Part shown: positions 22,298 to 29,140 of the stretch, piece by piece
Layout of the letters: each line of letters starts with the position of its first letter
How positions within the stretch are numbered: position 1 is the first letter of the stretch
IMG/VR virus record: IMGVR_UViG_3300030106_006632
Location: 1-33,584 of that record
Reading direction: 5' to 3' (one strand)
Source of the DNA: a virus
Length of the DNA stretch: 33,584 bases
Notes under the pieces: model-generated
The model's database searches: none
The model's input: only the letters and a program-made list of their open reading frames with translations
What the model was told of the DNA's origin: nothing
Made by a program: the position numbers and the translations under genes

Positions 22298-23281
22298 ATG
22301 AATAAAATAGCAGATAATTTAATAAACAACGCAATTGCAACCGCAGAAAATACCGCAAACGTAGTATTTCCGCCATTGGAAAAAGTAAATTTTTCGGCCG
22401 TAAAAACCCCGATTTATTTACGTAATGTTAGCGGGGATTATGTACCTGTACCAATGGAAACGGGTCAAGCTATTATTAGAACCGATAATAGCACCCCGTT
22501 AGGCGTAATGAAAAAAAGATATGCAATCGCGGATAATTCAGAATTAGATATAGCGGTGCGCGAGGGGCTAGAAGATTCACTTCCAAAAGAGGCCTTGCAA
22601 AATATTAAGCTTATCGAAAAAACTGCCGATAATGGCTCAATATGCCGTTGGGGTTATTCTTTCGACGGGTTAGGCCGAGATATTCGACAATTAACAGGAA
22701 GTAAAACTCAATTAAATTTTCGTGTTATGATTATTAATAGTTTTGGCGGTCAAACCGCTATTAGATTACAAGCGGGCGCAGAAGATTTATTTTGCACCAA
22801 TGGTTGCACATCTGCAGAATTAATGGCAACCGCTTTCGGTCATACCGCTAGTTTTAACCCCGCTCAGGTAAAACCATTTATTGAAAAACAAGTTGAATAT
22901 TACGAATTAAAAGTTCAAACTTGGCAAGCGTGGGCAAATAAAGAAATTAATTTTGATCAGGCTTTTAAAGTTTTACAAGATAATTACCCCGCGTCCGAAA
23001 GTGAATTAAGAAGAGCAGAAAAAAAAGGAATTACTGCGGGTGAAGCAAAAAGCAGAAAAACCGCGCAATTGATGGAGCAATATGAGCGAGAGTGTGAACA
23101 ACGCGGCTCAACAGTGTGGGCTCTTTATTCAGCGTTAACTTTCTATAGTTCTCATTCGGAGGGTTCATTCACTGTTAAAAATTCTGCTAATCGGGATAAT
23201 GTAGAAACAACACTAATACAAAGAGAGCGAGAAGTTAATAACGTAACCGCGTCCGAAAGTTTTCTTGAACTAGCTATGTAA
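22298..23281 (+). CDS. DUF932 family protein
   Basis: A 327-residue member of the DUF932 (phage/plasmid-like) family. Typical features: the N-terminal Y-L-R-N-V-S-G-D-Y-V-P-V-P, R-T-D-N-S-T-P-L-G-V-M-K-K-R-Y, a central F-R-V-M-I-I-N-S-F-G-G-Q-T-A-I-R followed by F-C-T-N-G-C, and the C-terminal G-S-T-V-W-A-L-Y-S-A-L-T-F-Y-S-S-H. The molecular role is unproven; family members occur on phages, plasmids and integrative elements, often with replication or anti-defence genes. Codon choice is noticeably richer in CG-containing codons (GCG, CCG, CGG) than the left-arm genes, hinting at a different recent origin. GGAG before the ATG and module 2 upstream support the start. Confidence 0.85.
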   Translation: MNKIADNLINNAIATAENTANVVFPPLEKVNFSAVKTPIYLRNVSGDYVPVPMETGQAIIRTDNSTPLGVMKKRYAIADNSELDIAVREGLEDSLPKEALQNIKLIEKTADNGSICRWGYSFDGLGRDIRQLTGSKTQLNFRVMIINSFGGQTAIRLQAGAEDLFCTNGCTSAELMATAFGHTASFNPAQVKPFIEKQVEYYELKVQTWQAWANKEINFDQAFKVLQDNYPASESELRRAEKKGITAGEAKSRKTAQLMEQYERECEQRGSTVWALYSALTFYSSHSEGSFTVKNSANRDNVETTLIQREREVNNVTASESFLELAM

Positions 23282-23289
23282 TTTAATAC

Positions 23290-23351
23290 TTTACTTTATC
23301 TTACATTTAAATTACTACTAAAGGCGGGGTATTTATCCCCGTCTTTTTTTT
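23290..23351 (+). promoter_or_regulatory. Promoter-hairpin module 3
   Basis: TTTACT (23290-23295), 17-base spacer, TACTAC (23313-23318), then AAGGCGGGG / TATTTAT / CCCCGTCTT with a G-U pair (23321-23345) and a run of Ts, then AATTACGGAG before the gene at 23374. This is the third copy of the same arrangement, with the hairpin sequence changed but pairing kept. Confidence 0.6.
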
Positions 23352-23373
23352 AACAATTACGGAGTAAATAAAA

Positions 23374-23499
23374 ATGAATATAGAAGAATTTGAAAAATAT
23401 CATTTATGCGATTTTGAATATCTAGAAGAAATGAATTGTATTGAGGACGAAGAAATAAAAATTCTGGAAACATTTAGAAAATTGAAAGAAAGCGAGTAA
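23374..23499 (+). CDS. Tiny acidic protein (41 aa)
   Basis: The 41 residues (M-N-I-E-E-F-E-K-Y-H-L-C-D-F ... K-L-K-E-S-E) are strongly acidic and helical. ACGGAG lies nine bases upstream and the third promoter-hairpin module precedes it. No recognised motif. Confidence 0.5.
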   Translation: MNIEEFEKYHLCDFEYLEEMNCIEDEEIKILETFRKLKESE

Positions 23500-23505
23500 A
23501 TAAAA

Positions 23506-23754
23506 ATGTATCATTATCATATTTATTATAAATCAACTAACGCGGTTAATTTATCACCAAAATTGAGAAACATATCTTTTTTAAAAGATAGATATAAAAA
23601 TAGCTTGAAACATTCAAAGATAATTAAATACGACGATATAGACGAAATAGTCGTTTTTAAAGGACGTAAAATTCACGGATTTTATGATAAGGATTTTAAT
23701 CTGGATAAATCAAAACCCGTTTTTGTCCACAATATGTTTTATGGTTTAGATTAA
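23506..23754 (+). CDS. Small basic hypothetical protein (82 aa)
   Basis: An 82-residue Lys/Tyr-rich protein (M-Y-H-Y-H-I-Y-Y-K-S-T-N) with a central V-F-K-G-R-K-I-H-G-F-Y. It has no recognised motif. The upstream sequence (AGCGAGTAAATAAAA) gives only a weak ribosome-binding site; it follows the previous gene by six bases and is the last gene before the gene-free stretch. Confidence 0.55.
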   Translation: MYHYHIYYKSTNAVNLSPKLRNISFLKDRYKNSLKHSKIIKYDDIDEIVVFKGRKIHGFYDKDFNLDKSKPVFVHNMFYGLD

Positions 23755-23776
23755 ACCTAATTATATATTTTAAATT

Positions 23777-23803
23777 AAGGCCGTTTTAGACGGCCTTTTT
23801 TTT
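23777..23803 (+). terminator. Terminator closing the early-side genes
   Basis: AAGGCCGT / TTTAG / ACGGCCTT is a perfect 8-bp stem followed by TTTTTT. It separates the small-gene region from the late block. Confidence 0.9.
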
Positions 23804-23926
23804 ATGGCTACCTTAGTAGCTAAATTTTCAATATGCCTTTCAGTAAGCTTTAAAATAGTCATAGAAATAGCGCAAGCTACAGAGTACCCCTTTTTTGTTC
23901 GTTTTTAATAGTTAATCATGCAAAGA

Positions 23927-24151
23927 ACCGCGCCCCGTGGCCTTTTTAAAACGTACAGTAAATTTATATTGCTGGTCAAAAAACCGTGGACCGCGAACCG
24001 CGATTTATTTTTTATAGTCCAGCCCGAATATTTTTTACACCGTGTCCCGTGTAATTTTTACCGCGCCCCGTGTATTTTTTACCGTGAATATTTTACCGCG
24101 TCCCGTGTAATTTTGTTTACGGATTTTGTACCGTGGACTGTGTATTTTTTT
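23927..24151. repeat. Tandem GC-rich repeat array upstream of terL
   Basis: Copies of a unit close to ACCGYGYCCCGTGTAATTTT begin at 24039, 24060, 24081 (partial), 24095 and 24130, so the steps are 21, 21, 14 and 35 bases, all multiples of 7. Degenerate copies begin at 23927 and 23983. Each unit joins a GC-rich block to a T-run. The 586-base gap 23755-24340 otherwise holds a terminator, a bulged hairpin near 24157-24172 and the terL promoter. Such an array next to the terminase gene could be a packaging initiation site, a replication origin or a regulatory site; nothing in the sequence decides between them. Confidence 0.6.
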
Positions 24152-24279
24152 ACGGGACTCCGACGATCGGGTCAAAAAACGTAGAAAAAAATCCAGAAAA
24201 AACGGCCAAAAAACCACCGCCCCGCGCCTGTGCGCTACGTGTGCAAGGGCCAAGTTTTTCACAAATATTTAATAATAAT

Positions 24280-24307
24280 TTGATATTAAGATTAACTGTC
24301 TTATAAT
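24280..24307 (+). promoter_or_regulatory. Late-block promoter before terL
   Basis: TTGATA (24280-24285), 16-base spacer, perfect TATAAT (24302-24307). The short leader contains GGGGCCCC (24330-24337), whose AGGGG part is the only Shine-Dalgarno-like sequence before terL. Confidence 0.7.
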
Positions 24308-24340
24308 AGAGTATAAAATCTCATATATAGGGGCCCCGAT

Positions 24341-25801
24341 ATGGTTGCTTTACAAGACCCGTTAACCGTGGAAAAAAAACTGAAACTCGAACTGCGTTTA
24401 GCGCAATTGACAAAGAACGAGGAATGCCAAGAAAATTTTTTGACCTTTGTTAAAAACCTTTGGCCTGACTTTATCGCGGGCCGTCATCATTTTATTATTG
24501 CCGAGAAACTACAGCGTGTAGCCAAGGGTGAGTTGAAGCGTTTGATTATCAACATGGCGCCTCGTCATACGAAGAGTGAGTTTGCTTCCTTTTTGTTTCC
24601 CGCGTGGATGATGGGCCGTAATCCGAAGATGAAGATTATTCAGGCGACACACACGACGGAACTGGCGGTGAACTTTGGCAGGAAGACCAAGAACCTGATT
24701 GACAGTGATGAGTACAAGGAGATCTTTCCAAGTGTTAAATTAGCTGCGGATAGTAAAGCCAGTGGTCGGTGGGACACGAGCAGTGGAGGGATGTACTATG
24801 CTGTGGGTGTGGGCTCGAACTTGGCGGGCCGTGGTGGTGACTTGGTGATTATTGACGATCCGCATTCGGAGCAGACGGCTATGAGCAATAGTGGTTTTGA
24901 CGATGCGTGGGATTGGTATACTGGGGGCCCCCGACAGAGACTCCAACCTGGGGGTAGTATTGTTCTGGTGCAAACGAGATGGTCGGAAAAGGACATGACG
25001 GGTCAGTTGATACGGGCAATGGCTAAAGACCCGTTAGCGGACCAGTGGGAAGTTGTGGAGTTACCTGCGATTTTTGAGGATGGCAAACCGTGTTGGCCTG
25101 AGTTCTGGAGCTTGGACGATTTGACTGCGGTCCGCGCTTCGATACCCTTGAGCAAATGGAATGCCCAGTATCAGCAAAATCCTACGGGTGAGGAGAATGC
25201 GATTATTAAGCGGGAGTGGTGGAAGAAATGGGAGAGTGAGGTTGTGCCCAATCTTGAGTATGTGATACAGAGCTACGATACGGCTTTTAGTAAGAGGGAG
25301 ACGGCTGACTTCAGTGCGATTACGACATGGGGTGTGTTTTATCCCAATGAGTCGGGTGCGCCTAATTTAATTTTGTTGGACAGTAAGAAGGGGCGGTGGG
25401 AGTTTCCTGAGTTAAAGCAGATAGCGTTTGAGGAATTTAAGTTTTGGGACCCCGACACGGTAATCGTGGAGGCCAAGGCGAGTGGTTTGCCTTTGACTCA
25501 CGAACTACGGAACATAGGGATTCCCGTTGTAAACTTTACACCGAGTAAAGGAAATGATAAGGTGTCGAGGGTACATAGCGTATCTCCTTTATTTGAAGCG
25601 GGGATGGTGTGGGCGCCTGACAAGAGGTTTGCGGACGAACTGATTGAGGAGGTGGCTGCTTTTCCAAATGGGGAGTATGACGACTTGGTAGATAGTATGA
25701 CACAGGCTTTAATGAGATATCGACAGGGAAATTTTATACAATTACCAACAGATGACTGGCATGAAGATGAAAACTCTGTTAAGGTAAGGGCGTATTACTA
25801 G
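24341..25801 (+). CDS. terL: Terminase large subunit
   Basis: The 486 residues form the packaging ATPase-nuclease. The ATPase domain has the deviant Walker A of phage terminases, M-A-P-R-H-T-K-S-E (72-80), motif Ia near I-I-Q-A-T-H-T, Walker B L-V-I-I-D-D-P-H (about 165-172), and the coupling/sensor region V-L-V-Q-T-R-W-S. The RNase H-like nuclease domain has Q-S-Y-D-T-A-F (first Asp), V-I-V-E-A-K-A-S-G (second acidic) and Y-D-D-L-V-D-S (third). Its length is usual for the family. It starts the late block behind its own promoter. G+C content is visibly higher than in the left half. A GGGGGCCCCC palindrome lies inside the gene near 24926. Confidence 0.95.
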   Translation: MVALQDPLTVEKKLKLELRLAQLTKNEECQENFLTFVKNLWPDFIAGRHHFIIAEKLQRVAKGELKRLIINMAPRHTKSEFASFLFPAWMMGRNPKMKIIQATHTTELAVNFGRKTKNLIDSDEYKEIFPSVKLAADSKASGRWDTSSGGMYYAVGVGSNLAGRGGDLVIIDDPHSEQTAMSNSGFDDAWDWYTGGPRQRLQPGGSIVLVQTRWSEKDMTGQLIRAMAKDPLADQWEVVELPAIFEDGKPCWPEFWSLDDLTAVRASIPLSKWNAQYQQNPTGEENAIIKREWWKKWESEVVPNLEYVIQSYDTAFSKRETADFSAITTWGVFYPNESGAPNLILLDSKKGRWEFPELKQIAFEEFKFWDPDTVIVEAKASGLPLTHELRNIGIPVVNFTPSKGNDKVSRVHSVSPLFEAGMVWAPDKRFADELIEEVAAFPNGEYDDLVDSMTQALMRYRQGNFIQLPTDDWHEDENSVKVRAYY

Positions 25802-25811
25802 AAAGGATACG

Positions 25812-26693
25812 ATGGATAGATCAAGAGTGAACACGGGCATGGGCGGTTTAGCGACGTTACGGGGTGGCGAATCGGTTCCCAATCCCGATGCCAGAGAGGT
25901 ACTGACAGAAGAAAAAGGTATCTTTACGGTTTTGGGCGATTTTATAAAGGGGGATACCACGGGTTTAGCTCAAAGGGCAGAGGATTTATCACAGGGCGGT
26001 TTTTTTACGAGAGAGCAGGTAAAGGCAGGCGACAATCCTGTAATGAAGGATTTATATTATTCGACTTATGGTGAGGATATTGTAGACGGTGAGATGGTCT
26101 TACCAAGCCGTACTTTTGTTGAGGTTTTAAACGAGGACTTTGGTTATCCTAAAACAATTCCTTTAAAAAGACCTGACGGTACGTTTGTCGAGGGGGACGA
26201 TGGCGATCCTATGGCCGTGTTTCCTTTTCCTTTTGACAAAGAGGTTGATGAAAAATTACGGATGAAACGACCTGAAGGCCGTGATGATCTGCCCACGACA
26301 CAGGAACTGGCCGATGCTAGACAACACATGATTGCTTCTGCTATGGCAGCTCAGGAATATGGCCCAGAAACCATTGGACCCTTCGCACAATTAAGAGAAA
26401 TGCAGAATGTGATAAAGGGTGAAAGTAGTATTAGGGACATGCGTATGGATCAGCGCAATAATGCGGTGGGCATTAATATTTTTAAACAAGCAGGTATAAA
26501 CGCTACACCAAGAGAGTTGATTCAAAGGGTCGATAACGCTATATTCAAACAATTAGAAATAATTATGGGTAGAGATCCAGATGAAAGACGGTTTATTTCA
26601 CCGCCAACGGGGCCCGACGTCTATTTTCCAAGAGGGAAAGATGACCGTTTTGAAACAGGTGGTTATAAATCATTGATTAAAAGGAACAAATAA
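25812..26693 (+). CDS. Unknown late protein, possible DUF6973-like H/E...NN domain
   Basis: A 293-residue protein between terL and portal. The N-terminal half is Gly/Asp-rich without motifs. The C-terminal half has A-D-A-R-Q-H-M-I-A-S-A-M-A-A-Q-E-Y-G, a helix with a conserved-looking Glu (L-R-E-M-Q-N-V-I), then D-M-R-M-D-Q-R-N-N-A-V-G. This order, His helix, Glu helix, D-x2-NN-x-V-G, resembles DUF6973-type domains found in toxins and phage proteins and predicted by others to be hydrolases; I offer this with caution. Position suggests a structural or packaging-associated role. AAAGGAT before the ATG supports the start. It overlaps the portal ATG by one base. Confidence 0.7.
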   Translation: MDRSRVNTGMGGLATLRGGESVPNPDAREVLTEEKGIFTVLGDFIKGDTTGLAQRAEDLSQGGFFTREQVKAGDNPVMKDLYYSTYGEDIVDGEMVLPSRTFVEVLNEDFGYPKTIPLKRPDGTFVEGDDGDPMAVFPFPFDKEVDEKLRMKRPEGRDDLPTTQELADARQHMIASAMAAQEYGPETIGPFAQLREMQNVIKGESSIRDMRMDQRNNAVGINIFKQAGINATPRELIQRVDNAIFKQLEIIMGRDPDERRFISPPTGPDVYFPRGKDDRFETGGYKSLIKRNK

Positions 26694-29140
26694 TGGCAGA
26701 AGAAGATAAAAGACCTGTTGGAAGCCTGATGGACACGGGTGTTCCGTCCCAAATGGACGAAGAAGACCTCAAAGCAGAGATGGAAATAGAGCTTCCTGGT
26801 GCATTAGAGAGTAATGTTATTCAGTTTGAGGGCGAAGCCAACAATATGGACATTGAAATCACGGCTGATGACGACGGTGGTGTAACCGTAGACTTCGAAC
26901 CTGTCAATATGAACGCAACAGAGGCTGCTTTTGGTGAAAATCTGGCGGAAGTTTTGTCCGATAGGGAGCTTCAAAGGGTAGCTAGTGAGCTTTTGAGTGA
27001 ATATGATGCTAATAAAGCCAGTCGTCAGCAGTGGGAAGACACTTATGCTAACGGTTTAGAGCTTTTGGGGTTTAGTTATGAGGACAGAACGGAGCCTTTC
27101 AGGGGTGCTTCGGGCGTTGTACACCCATTATTGGCAGAAGCTGCCACACAATTCCAAGCTCAGGCGTTTAATGAGCTATTACCGTCCAGTGGTCCTGTGA
27201 GAACAGCCGTTTTAGGCAAGGATACGAGGGAAAAACAGGAGCAAGCCGAGCGTGTCAAGCAATTTATGAACTATTATTTGACAAATGTCATGGAAGATTA
27301 CACCCCTGACATGGATCAGATGCTATTTTACCTGCCATTGGCGGGTAGTACGTTCAAAAAGGTGTATTTTGACGAGGTTTTGGACCGAGCGGTCAGTAAA
27401 TTTGTGCCTGCGGAGCAGTTAGTCGTGCCTTACGAGACATCTGACTTGGAAACTTGCCCGAATATCACACAAGTTTTAAGAATGCCACTGAATGAGCTAC
27501 GAAAAAAGCAAGTTTCTGGTTTTTATCTGGATATAGACGTTATTCCTGCTCAGGGTGAGCTTAATTCTGTCGAAAAAGAGATTGATCGTATAGATGGCTC
27601 GGAACCTTCCCAGATTGACTACGATTGTACCATACTGGAGTGCCATGCAGACTTGGATTTAGAGGGTTTTGAGGAAACAGGAGAGGATGGGGAGGCAACA
27701 GGGATTAAAGTTCCTTATATTGTGTCGATATCAAAGGATAATGGGCAGGTTTTGTCCATCAGGAGAAACTATAGAGAGGATGATAAGACCAAGGCTAAGA
27801 TACAATACTTCGTGCATTATAAGTTTTTACCAGGGTTCGGGTTTTATGGGCTTGGTTTGATTCATACGATTGGTGGCTTGTCACGAACCGCCACCGCGGC
27901 ACTGAGGCAACTGATCGACGCGGGTACGTTATCAAACCTCCCTGCGGGTTTTAAGGCCCGCGGACTGCGTATTCGAGATGATGAAGATCCGCTTCAGCCA
28001 GGAGAGTTTAGAGATGTAGACGCTCCAGGTGGGGCTATTCGTGACAGCCTTATGCCGCTACCTTTCAAGGGTCCCGACGGTACGTTGTTTAATCTGTTGG
28101 GATTTGTGGTTCAGGCGGGACAAAGGTTTGCAACAATTACCGATATGAAAGTCGGAGACGGCAATCAACAGGCAGCCGTTGGTACAACCATAGCTATGTT
28201 GGAGCAGGGATCGCGGGTGATGAGCGCTGTTCATAAAAGACTGCACTACGCTATGAAAATGGAGTTTAAAATACTATCCCGTGTGATGGGCGAGTTTTTA
28301 CCACAGGAATATCCTTATTCTGTCTATGGTGAGGATAGCACGATTATGGCGTCTGACTTTGACAATCGTGTGGATGTTATTCCTGTCTCTAATCCTAATA
28401 CCTTTAGTCAGGCACAGCGTATTTTACTGGCACAAACAAAATTACAACTGGCTACACAAGCGCCAGAACTACATAATCTACACGAAATATTCAGGGATAT
28501 GTACGAAGCGTTGGGCGTGAGCGATATAGATCGTATTATGAAAGCGATGCCTGACGAGGAACCACAGCCCACGGACCCTGCACAGGAGAACATTGACAGT
28601 ATGGACGGGCTACCACTAAAGGCTTTTGAGGGTCAGGATCATCAGGCACACATCCAAGCGCACCTTATTTTTGGCAGTACACCGATGGTTGCCAATTTAC
28701 CTCCTGTAGCTATGGCTTTACAAAAGCACATACTGGAACACGTAAAAATCGGGGCTAGAGAGCAAGCAGCGGTTGCCTATCTACAACAAGTACAACAAAA
28801 GGGTGGACAGCAGGCCACAGATGAGGAAATGCTTGCCATAGAGGGCCTAACAGCACAGTTTGTGGCACAGGGCTTACAGGGCGTAAAAGATCTTTCTCAA
28901 CAAATGTCTGGTCAAGGACCTGATCCTCTGGTACAATTAAAAGAGAAAGAATTAGAACTTAGGGCTCAGGAGTCACAGCAAGATGCTCAACAGGATCAAG
29001 CAGAGTTGGCGTTGGATCAGCAAACACTTCAAGAACGTCAGCGTCAGTTTAATGAAAAGATTAGCAGTCAGGAAAAACAAACAGCCGCCAGAATTGCTGC
29101 TGCTAGAGAAAGAGAAATGATGAAGCAGAGGGCACGATAA
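26693..29140 (+). CDS. Portal protein
   Basis: An 815-residue portal, the ring through which DNA enters and leaves the head. Diagnostic parts are W-E-D-T-Y-A-N-G-L-E-L-L-G-F, R-T-E-P-F-R-G-A-S-G-V-V-H-P-L-L-A-E-A-A, and F-Q-A-Q-A-F-N-E-L-L-P-S-S-G-P-V-R-T (about 115-180). An I-G-G-L-S-R-T-A-T-A-A-L-R-Q-L-I-D-A-G stretch and the V-G-D-G-N-Q-Q-A-A-V-G-T-T-I-A-M segment follow, all typical of the P22-type portals of marine podo-like phages. The N-terminal 90 residues are acidic and probably disordered. The last ~90 are a Gln/Glu-rich coiled coil (Q-D-A-Q-Q-D-Q-A-E-L), like the barrel/crown helices of long portals. One-base overlaps join it to both neighbours. Confidence 0.93.
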   Translation: MAEEDKRPVGSLMDTGVPSQMDEEDLKAEMEIELPGALESNVIQFEGEANNMDIEITADDDGGVTVDFEPVNMNATEAAFGENLAEVLSDRELQRVASELLSEYDANKASRQQWEDTYANGLELLGFSYEDRTEPFRGASGVVHPLLAEAATQFQAQAFNELLPSSGPVRTAVLGKDTREKQEQAERVKQFMNYYLTNVMEDYTPDMDQMLFYLPLAGSTFKKVYFDEVLDRAVSKFVPAEQLVVPYETSDLETCPNITQVLRMPLNELRKKQVSGFYLDIDVIPAQGELNSVEKEIDRIDGSEPSQIDYDCTILECHADLDLEGFEETGEDGEATGIKVPYIVSISKDNGQVLSIRRNYREDDKTKAKIQYFVHYKFLPGFGFYGLGLIHTIGGLSRTATAALRQLIDAGTLSNLPAGFKARGLRIRDDEDPLQPGEFRDVDAPGGAIRDSLMPLPFKGPDGTLFNLLGFVVQAGQRFATITDMKVGDGNQQAAVGTTIAMLEQGSRVMSAVHKRLHYAMKMEFKILSRVMGEFLPQEYPYSVYGEDSTIMASDFDNRVDVIPVSNPNTFSQAQRILLAQTKLQLATQAPELHNLHEIFRDMYEALGVSDIDRIMKAMPDEEPQPTDPAQENIDSMDGLPLKAFEGQDHQAHIQAHLIFGSTPMVANLPPVAMALQKHILEHVKIGAREQAAVAYLQQVQQKGGQQATDEEMLAIEGLTAQFVAQGLQGVKDLSQQMSGQGPDPLVQLKEKELELRAQESQQDAQQDQAELALDQQTLQERQRQFNEKISSQEKQTAARIAAAREREMMKQRAR

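Noticed and set aside
23768-23863. About 30-codon minus-strand frame (M-T-I-L-K-L-T-E-R-H-I-E-N-L) after the 23506 gene
   Set aside because: It reads through the terminator hairpin and lacks a ribosome site. It might be a remnant of a gene, but nothing supports it.
23918-24184. 88-residue plus-strand reading frame across the repeat array
   Set aside because: It is mostly translation of the 21-bp repeat (7-residue echoes such as R-V-P-C-N-F, R-A-P-C-I-F), has no ribosome-binding site, and unit steps of 14 bases break the reading frame periodicity, so the DNA repeat and not a protein is being kept.
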